Source of the DNA: Candidatus Agathobaculum intestinipullorum
Lineage (GTDB): Bacteria; Bacillota; Clostridia; Oscillospirales; Butyricicoccaceae
DNA: 64,000 nt
Direction: 5' to 3'
Assembly (NCBI GenBank): GCA_019117485.1
Contig: DWZQ01000037.1
Span: 1 to 64,000 of the forward strand
This document shows, piece by piece, positions 1 to 9,382 of the stretch (position 1 is the first letter of the stretch; the number at the start of each line of letters is the position of its first letter). A program made the position numbers and the translations under genes. The notes below the pieces were generated by a model. It was given only the letters and a program-made list of their open reading frames with translations, did no database searches and had not been told where the DNA came from.

Positions 1-1
1 G

Positions 2-1829
<1,828 letters not shown>

Positions 1830-1831
1830 CC

Positions 1832-1841
1832 GAAAACATTT
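1832..1841 (+). other. Candidate recombinase junction motif GAAAACATTT (copy A)
   Basis: This 10-mer lies 20 bases past the recombinase stop. The same word occurs beyond the 3' ends of the two other recombinase genes in the window, at 58814 and 63483. It may be part of an att site. The core dinucleotide cannot be determined from one sequence. Confidence 0.4.
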
Positions 1842-1887
1842 CTAATACTGTCTTATGAGTGCCGCCCAAAAGCCTCCTCTTTTTGCG

Positions 1888-2976
1888 TTAAAGCGTCATG
1901 TCCCCATCCTTGACCCAGCCGATACGCCGCAGTACCAGATTGATCAGCGGGCACAGCACCGCGGGCAGGATAAACGAAACCAGCGCCAGCCCAAGCCAGT
2001 CCTGCGCGGTGATTGCGGTCTTGACGCCCGCGGCAACATCATTGAGCCAACCCGTATAGACCCCGATCTGGCCGACCAGCCCGCAGGTGCCCATGCCGGA
2101 GGATACCGGCGGGCCGTTCATCTCCAGCCGGAACAGGCAAGTCGCGACCGGCCCGGTGATGACAGAGGTCAGGATGGGCGCAATCCAGATGCGCGGGTTT
2201 TTCACAATATTGCCCATTTGCAGCATGGACGTGCCGATGCCCTGTGATACCAGACCGCCCCAGCGGTTTTCCGGGAACGACATCACCGCAAAGCCGACCA
2301 TCTGCGCGCAGCATCCTGCGACCGCCGCGCCGCCCGCAAGCCCGGTCAGGCTGAGCGCCGCGCAGATCGCGGCGGACGACATCGGCAATGTCAGCGCCAC
2401 GCCGACCAGCACGGACACCGCAATGCCCATCAGGAAGGGCTGCAAATTCGTCGCCCACATGATGAGCGCGCCGACCTGCATCGCGGCCGCGCCAAGCGCG
2501 GGCGCCCACCATGCCGCAAGTGCTACGCCTACGCCGATCGTCACAAGCGGTGTAACCAGAATGTCGATGCGCGTCTCCCCCGCGACCGCCTTGCCAACCT
2601 CAGCCGCGAGGATGGCGACAAACAGCACGGCAAGCGGCCCGCCCGCGCCGCCCAGTGCATTGGACGCGAAACCAACCGTAATCAGCGAAAACAGCACCAG
2701 CGGCGGACATTGGAGCGCGTAGCCGATCGCGACCGCCATCGCCGGGCCGCTCATGGCCGAAGCCAACCCGCCCACCGTGTAGGATACCTCATTGATGGTC
2801 GCCACCGGCATGGTCAGAAAGGAAATCCCCAGCTGCTTGCCGACCGTGTCTATGATCGTGCCGATCAGCAGCGAGCAGAACAAGCCCTGTGCCATCGCGC
2901 CAAGCGCGTCGATACCGTACCGCCTGACTGATATTTCGATATTTTTCCGTTTGAGAAATGCCTTTACCTTATCCAT
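1888..2976 (-). CDS. PTS-type EIIC permease, orphan (PTS_EIIC_2 family)
   Basis: A 362-residue polytopic membrane protein with about ten hydrophobic segments and many Gly/Ala-rich helices (for example NALGGAGGPLAVLF and SGMGTCGLVGQIGVYTGW). It resembles the stand-alone PTS_EIIC_2 family of membrane EIIC components. No EIIA, EIIB or HPr gene is nearby. Its substrate, and whether it is energised by phosphotransfer at all, cannot be told. It is a single-gene unit between the mobile element and the MATE gene. A good -10 element (TATAAT on the minus strand) lies about 65 bases upstream. The ATG is preceded by an AAGAAGGGG-type ribosome site. Confidence 0.8.
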   Translation of the reverse strand: MDKVKAFLKRKNIEISVRRYGIDALGAMAQGLFCSLLIGTIIDTVGKQLGISFLTMPVATINEVSYTVGGLASAMSGPAMAVAIGYALQCPPLVLFSLITVGFASNALGGAGGPLAVLFVAILAAEVGKAVAGETRIDILVTPLVTIGVGVALAAWWAPALGAAAMQVGALIMWATNLQPFLMGIAVSVLVGVALTLPMSSAAICAALSLTGLAGGAAVAGCCAQMVGFAVMSFPENRWGGLVSQGIGTSMLQMGNIVKNPRIWIAPILTSVITGPVATCLFRLEMNGPPVSSGMGTCGLVGQIGVYTGWLNDVAAGVKTAITAQDWLGLALVSFILPAVLCPLINLVLRRIGWVKDGDMTL

Positions 2977-3038
2977 ATTACCCCTTCTTTACCGGTTTGC
3001 AATCCTGTCTATCTTTGTGTCAAGACAACTTGCCATAC

Positions 3039-3067
3039 ATTATAGCATAGCCCCTGTGCCTTGCCCA
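3039..3067 (-). promoter_or_regulatory. Predicted promoter of the EIIC gene
   Basis: On the minus strand a perfect TATAAT (-10) is spaced 17 bases from TGGGCA (4 of 6 matches to the -35 consensus). It sits upstream of the EIIC start and points towards it. Confidence 0.5.
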
Positions 3068-3141
3068 GTATTTTTGACGGTTTCGGGCGGATTTTGGCGG
3101 TTTGAACAGAAAAACCACTCTCAATAACAAGGCAACCATGC

Positions 3142-3176
3142 AAAAACGCACAATCCACAATGGATTGTGCGCTTTT
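3142..3176. terminator. Bidirectional intrinsic terminator
   Basis: CGCACAATCCA and TGGATTGTGCG form a perfect 11-bp stem with a 3-base loop, flanked by AAAAA on one side and TTTTT on the other. On the minus strand it ends the MATE transcript and insulates the EIIC gene. Confidence 0.85.
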
Positions 3177-3195
3177 TGCCGTGCGTCGAAACCAA

Positions 3196-4557
3196 TCAGG
3201 ACAGCTGCGCGCCCTTTGGCGGGAACACCTGACGCCGTACAATGAAATAACAGGCCAGATGCGCGCAGATGGTCAGCCCCCACGAAATCGGATAAGAAAT
3301 GTACAGGCTAAACAGCGTGTGCTGCCAGCGGAAAATGGTGAAAATCCAGATGATACGGAACACGCACGCGCCCGCCAGTGACACCAGCATCGGCAAAATC
3401 GAGTACCCCATGCCGCGCACGCTGCCTGCGATCACATCCATCAAACCGCACAAACAGTAGGTGACGCTGACCACACCCAGACGCACCAAGCCGAAGGACA
3501 CGACCTCGGCGTCGGTGGAATAGATGCCGAGCAACTGCCTACCCAACAAGTGCGCGCCGTTGCCCAGCACCAGCCCGATCAACACCACCAGAATGGCGCA
3601 GCGCAACAACACCTGATCGATACGGCGGTACTGTTTCGCGCCAAGGTTCTGGCTGGTGAAGCTGAGCGAGGTCTGATACAGTGCATTCATAGAAGTGTAG
3701 ACAAAGCCCTCGATGTTGCTGGCAGCCGTATTGCCCGCAACCACGATCGCGCCGAACGAGTTGATCGACGACTGGATCAGCACGTTCGAGATATTGAAAA
3801 TCACGCTTTGTAGCCCGGCGGGCAGGCCGACCTGCATCATGCGGGCAAATTTATCCGCATGGAAGTGTATGTTCTTGAGGTTGACATTACACATGCCGTC
3901 CACCCGCATCAGGCACAGCACGATAAGCGTCGCAGAAATGACCTGCGCGATGACGGTCGCGGTGGCAACGCCCGCAACACCCATGTGCAATACAATGACA
4001 AAAAACAGGTTGCACAGCACATTAACCACACCGGAGAACATCAAGAAGTACAACGGCCGACGTGTGTCACCCACCGCGCGCAGGATGGCCGCGCCAAAGT
4101 TGTACAGCATGGTCGCAGGCATGCCAATAAAGTAGATACGCATGTACAGTACAGCCTGATCAAGCACCTCCGCTGGCGTGGCCATCCACACCAGCATGGG
4201 GCGCGCCAGCGCTATCCCAATCACCACCAGCAGCGCACCGCCTGCCACCGCGGTGATGAGCGCGGTCTGCACGGTCTGCTGTGCGTCATCGAAGTCACCC
4301 GCGCCGCGAAAACGTGCCACCAGTACGTTCGCCCCCACCGAAATGCCGATGAAGAAGTTGACCAGCAGGTTGATCAGCGCGCTCGTTGCGCCGACAGCCG
4401 CCATGGCATGGCTGCCCGCGTACCGTCCGACCACGATGATGTCCGCCGCGTTGAACAGCAGCTGCAACACGCCCGAACAGATCAGCGGCAGCGCAAACAG
4501 CAGGATGCGGCTGAGCAGCGGGCCGCGGGTCATGTCGATTTCATAGGTTTTGCTCAT
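3196..4557 (-). CDS. MATE family efflux transporter
   Basis: A 453-residue membrane protein of the multidrug and toxic compound extrusion family, normally a Na+- or H+-driven exporter of cationic compounds or metabolites. It starts with TRGPLLSRILLFALPLICSGVLQ, the usual MATE N-terminus, and contains the two homologous six-helix halves (second half from about residue 240, GLPAGLQSVIFNISN). Length and topology fit a complete NorM/DinF-like protein. It is a monocistronic unit: a terminator follows directly and the GntR operon diverges upstream. The specific substrate is not visible. The start ATG is preceded by GGAAGGAATG. Confidence 0.9.
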   Translation of the reverse strand: MSKTYEIDMTRGPLLSRILLFALPLICSGVLQLLFNAADIIVVGRYAGSHAMAAVGATSALINLLVNFFIGISVGANVLVARFRGAGDFDDAQQTVQTALITAVAGGALLVVIGIALARPMLVWMATPAEVLDQAVLYMRIYFIGMPATMLYNFGAAILRAVGDTRRPLYFLMFSGVVNVLCNLFFVIVLHMGVAGVATATVIAQVISATLIVLCLMRVDGMCNVNLKNIHFHADKFARMMQVGLPAGLQSVIFNISNVLIQSSINSFGAIVVAGNTAASNIEGFVYTSMNALYQTSLSFTSQNLGAKQYRRIDQVLLRCAILVVLIGLVLGNGAHLLGRQLLGIYSTDAEVVSFGLVRLGVVSVTYCLCGLMDVIAGSVRGMGYSILPMLVSLAGACVFRIIWIFTIFRWQHTLFSLYISYPISWGLTICAHLACYFIVRRQVFPPKGAQLS

Positions 4558-4668
4558 TCCATTCCTTCCTTTCCTGTCTTTTTATCTTAGCCCTGCGCCC
4601 GGATGCTGTCAATCCCCGCCGCCTTTGCCCGACAATTTGGCACGCCGGAAAATTTTTTGGGAAACTGC

Positions 4669-4706
4669 TTGACAGTTCCGTATTATTGTATTATTATCAT
4701 AGTACA
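4669..4706 (+). promoter_or_regulatory. Promoter and candidate operator of the GntR-ABC operon
   Basis: TTGACA (-35, perfect) and TATTAT (-10) are separated by exactly 17 bases. A partial inverted repeat TTGTA-N12-TACAA overlaps the -10. That is where an autoregulating YtrA-type GntR repressor would bind. The promoter is clear; the operator is inferred. Confidence 0.7.
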
Positions 4707-4730
4707 ACATAACAAGAGAGGAGCGAGCCT

Positions 4731-5120
4731 ATGCAATGGCAACTGCGGGGCGACCGGCCGATCTACCAACAGCTGGTGGAGATTTTGACCGAGCAGATCG
4801 TCAGCGGCCAGCTTGAAGCGGGCGGCAAGGTGCCCGCGGTACGGGAACTGGCCGCACAGGCGGGGGTCAACCCCAATACGATGCAGCGTGCGCTGGCCGA
4901 TATGGAGCGCGAGGGGCTGATGTACACCAACCGCACCAGTGGGCGCTATGTAACGGAGGATAAAGAGATGATCCAAAAGATTCGGGAACAGATCGCGGGC
5001 GACCGCATCACAGAGTTTTTGGTGGGCATGAGCCAGCTCGGATTTTCCGAGCAAGAGGTCTACAACCTGCTGAAAAAGCGGCATGAGGAGGGAAACACAG
5101 ATGGAACAACAGAGAAATGA
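4731..5120 (+). CDS. GntR family transcriptional regulator (YtrA type)
   Basis: A 129-residue regulator with an N-terminal winged helix-turn-helix (RPIYQQLVEILTEQIVSGQLEAG, then VRELAAQAGVNPNTMQRAL) and a short C-terminal dimerisation tail instead of a large ligand domain. That defines the YtrA subfamily. Such proteins normally repress the ABC transporter operon they head. Here the ABC ATPase gene starts before this gene ends (20-base overlap), so translational coupling is likely. The start ATG follows GAGAGGAGCG. Confidence 0.92.
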   Translation: MQWQLRGDRPIYQQLVEILTEQIVSGQLEAGGKVPAVRELAAQAGVNPNTMQRALADMEREGLMYTNRTSGRYVTEDKEMIQKIREQIAGDRITEFLVGMSQLGFSEQEVYNLLKKRHEEGNTDGTTEK

Positions 5121-5811
5121 ACTGCTTGTCTGCACCGGGCTGACCAAGGTATACGGCGGCATCCGTGCGCTGGACAATCTGAACCTGACGATCGGGCGCG
5201 GCCGTTTTGTCGGCCTGCTGGGGCCGAACGGGTCGGGCAAAACGACGATGATCAAGCTGATTAACGGCCTGATCCAGCCGACATCCGGCACGGTTGTGGT
5301 GGACGGCTTCCTGCCCGGCGTGCATACGCACAGCGTGGTCAGCTACCTGCCAGACCGCGGCTACCTGAACGACTGGATGCGCGTCACCGACCTGATCGCC
5401 TTTTTCGCCGATTTCTATGCGGACTTTGACCGGGTCAAGGCCAACGACATGCTGGCGACGCTGAACATCAGCCCGCTCGCCCGGCTGAAAACGCTTTCCA
5501 AGGGCACGAAGGAAAAGGTGCAGCTCATCCTGACCATGAGCCGCAAGGCACAGCTGTTCCTGCTCGACGAGCCGATTGCGGGTGTTGACCCGGCAGCGCG
5601 CGACTACATTCTCAACACAATTCTGTCAAATTACAGCGAGGATGCGTCGGTGCTGCTGTCCACCCACCTGATTGCAGATATTGAGCGCGTACTCGACGAG
5701 GTCATTTTCCTCAAAAACGGTGTCATGACGCTGCACGAGAGCGTCGATACCATCCGCGAGGAACATGGAAAATCGGTCGATATGTTGTTTAGGGAGGTGT
5801 TCGCATGCTGA
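5101..5811 (+). CDS. ABC transporter ATP-binding protein
   Basis: A 236-residue nucleotide-binding subunit with Walker A (GPNGSGKTT, about residue 39), the ABC signature in the variant LSKGTKEKVQ, Walker B (LFLLDEP) and the H-loop (LLSTHL). The LSKGTKEK signature is typical of ATPases that pair with YtrA-type regulators and ABC-2-like permeases. I start it at the ATG at 5101, inside the end of the GntR gene, because a GAGGAGGG site lies 7 bases upstream. The track's start at 5083 has no such support. The permease gene overlaps its end by 7 bases. Substrate unknown; export of a peptide or antimicrobial compound is a common role for relatives. Confidence 0.92.
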   Translation: MEQQRNELLVCTGLTKVYGGIRALDNLNLTIGRGRFVGLLGPNGSGKTTMIKLINGLIQPTSGTVVVDGFLPGVHTHSVVSYLPDRGYLNDWMRVTDLIAFFADFYADFDRVKANDMLATLNISPLARLKTLSKGTKEKVQLILTMSRKAQLFLLDEPIAGVDPAARDYILNTILSNYSEDASVLLSTHLIADIERVLDEVIFLKNGVMTLHESVDTIREEHGKSVDMLFREVFAC

Positions 5812-6611
5812 AGCTGCTGAAATATGAATGGAAGGCGTGCGCGCGCATTTGTCTGCCTCTATACGCGGCGATGCTGCTGATGAGTGTGTTCAGCGCGTTG
5901 ATGACGACCGATGCCGCACAGGACTTTATGAATGGCATCCCAACGGCCATTCTTGTGATGCTATACTTTGCGATGCTGGTCGCAGTGTTTGTGGTGACCG
6001 CGGTCATCCTGATCCAGCGGTTTTATAAAAACCTGCTGGGCGACGAGGGCTACCTGATGTTCACACTGCCTGTAACGGTCGCACAGCATATCTGGAGCAA
6101 GGTGATCGTCGCGATTGCAATCTGCTTCCTGAGCGGCATCGTCGCACTGCTGAGCATCGGGGTCCTCGGTTCCGGCACCGGCCTGTTTGCCGACATCGCC
6201 ATGTTGCTGCAACAGTTTGGTCATGTAATCGCAACGAAACCGAATACGCTGGGCTATATGCTGGAGGGTATCCTGCTGCTGGTGCTGAGTACGGCCAGCG
6301 GGGTGCTGTATCTCTACCTATGCATGGCGCTCGGCCATCTGGCCAAAAAACACCGCGTGCTGATGTCGGTCGTGTGGTACTTTGTGCTGTCGACCGTAGC
6401 ACAATTCCTGCTCAGCTTTGTGCTGCTCGGGGTCGCGACCGGCCCGCTGCAAAGTTTGGCGGAAGCATTGCAGAATTTGCTGCAAGGCGTACCACAGCAA
6501 ACGATGCTGCACGGCATACTGCTGGGTTTCTGCTTCGCGACCGCGATCCCGGGCGCGATCTGCTACGGCGGTACCTACTATGTGCTGAAAAACCGACTGA
6601 ATCTGGAATAA
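5805..6611 (+). CDS. ABC transporter permease (ABC-2-like)
   Basis: A 268-residue integral membrane protein with about six hydrophobic helices, starting MLKLLKYEWKACARI as many ABC-2 permeases do. It is the membrane partner of the preceding ATPase and shares its operon by overlap. The segment YKNLLGDEGYLMFTLPV is characteristic of permeases in GntR-linked clostridial ABC operons. The substrate is not known. A strong terminator follows 15 bases after the stop. Confidence 0.85.
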   Translation: MLKLLKYEWKACARICLPLYAAMLLMSVFSALMTTDAAQDFMNGIPTAILVMLYFAMLVAVFVVTAVILIQRFYKNLLGDEGYLMFTLPVTVAQHIWSKVIVAIAICFLSGIVALLSIGVLGSGTGLFADIAMLLQQFGHVIATKPNTLGYMLEGILLLVLSTASGVLYLYLCMALGHLAKKHRVLMSVVWYFVLSTVAQFLLSFVLLGVATGPLQSLAEALQNLLQGVPQQTMLHGILLGFCFATAIPGAICYGGTYYVLKNRLNLE

Positions 6612-6626
6612 GCGAAACGCAAACGG

Positions 6627-6653
6627 GGGACGCGCGTCCGCGCGTCCCTTTTT
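6627..6653 (+). terminator. Intrinsic terminator of the GntR-ABC operon
   Basis: GGGACGCGCG and CGCGCGTCCC pair, followed directly by TTTTT. Confidence 0.85.
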
Positions 6654-6766
6654 GCACCCATTTGGACTGGCGATAGACAGAAAATCTTAATATTTTTGCA
6701 TCTACAAACGAAAGAATCATGCGGTAGGATAACCATACGGATAGGGAGACAAAGGAGGAAAGAACC

Positions 6767-7417
6767 ATGACGGCGGTGGCAAAAGCAGCTCCAGCGCGCG
6801 GCAAATCGCGCGCCGCGGGATACTCGATTTTCGAATGTATTGGACTATTCCTGACGTTTTCGGCGGCAGGCTGGCTGTGGGAGGTCGCGCTGCACCTGCT
6901 GCTCGACGGTGAATTGGTCAACCGTGGCACGCTGCTCGGGCCGTGGCTGCCGATTTACGGCGCGGGCGGTTTGGCGGCTGTGCTGCTGCTCAGGCGGTTC
7001 ACCGCGCGCCCGCCTGTGGTGTGCGCGCTGGGTGCGCTCCTCTCGACCGGCATTGAATATACAACGGGCAAATACCTGCTTGCCGTATACGGCCTGCGCT
7101 GGTGGGATTACAGCCGCTTCCCGCTCAATATCGACGGGCTGGTCAGCCCGCTTACCTCGCTGCTGTTCGGTTTGGGCTGCTGTGCGGCGGTCTATGTTGC
7201 CGCGCCCGCGCTGCGACGCATATTCCAGCGCCTGCCGCGCATGCGGCTGCGGCTACTTTGCGCCGCACTGGCCGCCCTGTTCGCACTGGACTTCGGCATA
7301 TGTACGCTGCGGCCAAACACAGGACAAGGTGTAACGGTGACACCGGAGACGCAGAACGGCCTGCGTGTGATCGAACCGTCCCAGATCAACCTGCTGCTGC
7401 AAAATTTACCGAAATAA
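6767..7417 (+). CDS. CmpB-like membrane protein (putative ABC transporter permease family)
   Basis: A 216-residue membrane protein with five or six hydrophobic segments. It matches the pattern of the ABC_trans_CmpB family: an N-terminal FTFSAAGWLWEV-like helix, RGTLLGPWLPIYGAGG, a GIEY motif and WWDYSRFPLNIDG. Proteins of this family are annotated as type IV ABC-transporter-like, but no ATPase is adjacent and the function is not established. The start is supported by AAAGGAGG 9 bases upstream. The next gene begins 64 bases downstream with its own ribosome site. Confidence 0.75.
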   Translation: MTAVAKAAPARGKSRAAGYSIFECIGLFLTFSAAGWLWEVALHLLLDGELVNRGTLLGPWLPIYGAGGLAAVLLLRRFTARPPVVCALGALLSTGIEYTTGKYLLAVYGLRWWDYSRFPLNIDGLVSPLTSLLFGLGCCAAVYVAAPALRRIFQRLPRMRLRLLCAALAALFALDFGICTLRPNTGQGVTVTPETQNGLRVIEPSQINLLLQNLPK

Positions 7418-7481
7418 ACGCGAACACCTTGCGCGCGCCCGCCCTGTCTGTTATGATGAAACCAACAAGGGGGGAGCGCAT

Positions 7482-8366
7482 ATGAAATGTCAGAACTGCG
7501 GTGTCAACTATTTGGATGAGGATCGCGAGTGCCCGATCTGCGGTGCACGCGCCGGCGCACGCGGCCGCGTGGGTGAACTGGAAAAGAAAGCGGCGGTATG
7601 GCGCGAACATCAGCTGGAAGAAAACCCAAACTACCGCAAAGCGCGTCCCCGTGCGCGCAAGGCACAGCCCAGCACCAAACCCATCCGGGATAAGAAACCG
7701 AGCAAGGGCAAGGCTACGGCTATCGTCGCCATGCTGGTTCTGATTGTCAACCTGCTGCCCGTTCTTGGCTCCGCGCTCAGTGAGGTCGTTGACAATCTGG
7801 GCAGTGCCGTCAGCACGTTTACGGACAATTTCGCCTGGGACGAGGCAACGCCGGACCCGGACATCTGGGCCGACACCGAGGACGGCCTGACCTACTACAC
7901 ACCGGGCACTACTTATGAATACAATGCGGACGATTATACCTATATTTATGTCGACCTGTACGACCTGTTCGGCGATTATTCGACGGGCACGCTGTCCGAT
8001 GGCTCGACTGTCAACCTATGGGTTGATGAGTATGACAATTATACCCTGATGATTCAGGACAGCGCGGGTACCTACGACGAAACGGGCTATACCTGGTGCA
8101 TCTACAACTATCCAGAGGAAGGGATGTACGACGACAGCTACCCGCCCGAACAATATGACTCGCTGACGCTCTTCCTGACCGCAGATGAAACAGGCTACGA
8201 CGGCAACCAGCCCGAGCGGTACGATGACCGCCGGGAAGGCGCCGACCTGTGGCTGATCGTCTATGTCGATCGGGATACCGGCCTGATCACACTGCGGGAC
8301 GCGGATATGGTCGGCATCTTCGGCGCGGACGCATTTGTGACGCTGAACAATCTGGAGCAGGGATAA
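7482..8366 (+). CDS. Zinc-ribbon membrane-anchored protein of unknown function
   Basis: A 294-residue protein. It begins with a four-cysteine zinc ribbon (CQNCGVNYLDEDRECPICG, residues 3-21), continues with a basic linker (about residues 40-85) and one transmembrane helix (ATAIVAMLVLIVNLLPVLG), and ends in an acidic, Tyr/Asp/Thr-rich domain of about 190 residues that should lie outside the cell. I recognise no catalytic motif. The pattern of a cytosolic ribbon, a helix and an external domain is common in Clostridia and may serve envelope sensing. A strong terminator follows at once. Confidence 0.75.
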   Translation: MKCQNCGVNYLDEDRECPICGARAGARGRVGELEKKAAVWREHQLEENPNYRKARPRARKAQPSTKPIRDKKPSKGKATAIVAMLVLIVNLLPVLGSALSEVVDNLGSAVSTFTDNFAWDEATPDPDIWADTEDGLTYYTPGTTYEYNADDYTYIYVDLYDLFGDYSTGTLSDGSTVNLWVDEYDNYTLMIQDSAGTYDETGYTWCIYNYPEEGMYDDSYPPEQYDSLTLFLTADETGYDGNQPERYDDRREGADLWLIVYVDRDTGLITLRDADMVGIFGADAFVTLNNLEQG

Positions 8367-8395
8367 AAAAAGGAAGCCTTTTGGCTTCCTTTTTT
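8366..8395. terminator. Bidirectional intrinsic terminator
   Basis: AAAAAGGAAGCC and GGCTTCCTTTTT form a long stem with T-runs on both strands. It separates the plus-strand zinc-ribbon gene from the convergent YheO-type regulator gene. Confidence 0.88.
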
Positions 8396-8425
8396 GTTTG
8401 CGCTTGGGATACGGCTGCGGAAGGG

Positions 8426-9124
8426 TCAATCCGCGTCCTTTTTGATCTGCGAGAGATAGCGGTACACGCTCGCCTGCGAACACCGCAGCGCACTGGCGAC
8501 ATCCTTGACCGCTCCCTTGAGCAAAAAGATGCCGCCGGCTTCGAGTGAGGCAATGATCTGTACGCGCTCGTCCGGCGTCAGCCGGTCGGCGGTGATGCCC
8601 AGCCGCGCCAACTCGCGAGCGACAGCATCGCCCGCTACCGCGTCGATGGAGTTGTGATACCGTTCGGTCGTCGCAGGCGCGGTACGCACGGCCTCAGCAC
8701 TCATGTCAGGCCGGGCAGGCGAACAGTTATCCTCGACAAAGCGGTCGGGATGGCACAGGCGCATGATGGTTTCAATGGCATCCTGATAGCGGCTGTCGTC
8801 AAAGCTGATACACAGCAAGCCGATCAACCGTCCATTCTGCTTGATGAACATGGTCGACGAGCGCAAGGTCTTGCCGGTTGCGGACACGCCGCAATAGTGC
8901 AGATGATAGTCCTGCGTTTCGTAGCTTTTGTCCATCAGGGATTGGAGTGCAACGTTGGTCAGCGGCGCGCCGACAGCACGGCCGCTCACATGGCCGTTGG
9001 CGATCGCGATGATCGAACGGTTTTTGTCGGTCAGATCGTGCAGCGCAACCTCGTAATCCGGGCCAAGCGCAAACCCAAGGAATTCCGTCAGCTTGGCATA
9101 TTGCTGCAACAACGAGTTGGCCAT
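8426..9124 (-). CDS. YheO-type transcriptional regulator (PAS-like plus HTH)
   Basis: A 232-residue regulator. The N-terminal half (about residues 1-120) matches the YheO-like PAS domain (EVALHDLTDKNRSIIAIANGHVSGR...VGAPLTN). The C-terminus (about 175-232) carries the HTH_22-type helix-turn-helix, ending VASALRCSQASVYRYLSQI. Relatives sense small metabolites and control nearby transport or amino-acid genes. It is divergent from the NSS transporter gene across 258 bases, so that transporter is the natural candidate target. Its own promoter (TTGACA-18-TATAAT) is clear. Confidence 0.85.
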   Translation of the reverse strand: MANSLLQQYAKLTEFLGFALGPDYEVALHDLTDKNRSIIAIANGHVSGRAVGAPLTNVALQSLMDKSYETQDYHLHYCGVSATGKTLRSSTMFIKQNGRLIGLLCISFDDSRYQDAIETIMRLCHPDRFVEDNCSPARPDMSAEAVRTAPATTERYHNSIDAVAGDAVARELARLGITADRLTPDERVQIIASLEAGGIFLLKGAVKDVASALRCSQASVYRYLSQIKKDAD

Positions 9125-9173
9125 ACGCTCACCTCATTTCCAAAGAATCCGATGGTTTTCCAGTTCTGCTTGT

Positions 9174-9203
9174 ATTATAGCGCAACGCAAAAGGGCTTGT
9201 CAA
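9174..9203 (-). promoter_or_regulatory. Promoter of the YheO-type regulator gene
   Basis: Minus strand: TTGACA and TATAAT, both perfect consensus, separated by 18 bases and about 50 bases upstream of the start codon. Confidence 0.75.
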
Positions 9204-9285
9204 AAGAGTCAAGATTTTTTTCGTGTTAAATAAGAAAATCCGTCAAAATGCACAAAAGCATATTTGCCACTATCCGGTAAAAAGA

Positions 9286-9308
9286 GATAAAAATCGTATG
9301 TTTTTATC
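9286..9308. promoter_or_regulatory. Palindrome in the regulator-transporter intergenic region, candidate operator
   Basis: GATAAAAA-N7-TTTTTATC is a perfect 8-bp inverted repeat. It ends 22 bases before the transporter -35 box. No gene ends here for it to terminate, so a binding site for the divergent YheO-type regulator is more likely. Confidence 0.45.
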
Positions 9309-9330
9309 GTGCAAGCTGACCAAAGAGCAC

Positions 9331-9358
9331 TTGACAAGCAGGGTGCCCGGATGATACT
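9331..9358 (+). promoter_or_regulatory. Promoter of the NSS transporter gene
   Basis: TTGACA (perfect) and GATACT with a 16-base spacer, close upstream of the ribosome site. Confidence 0.6.
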
Positions 9359-9382
9359 CTCTTGAGAAGAGAGGTGAAAGAT

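Noticed and set aside
4603-4788. 61-codon plus-strand ORF before the GntR gene
   Set aside because: It covers the promoter and the true GntR start in another frame; no ribosome site.
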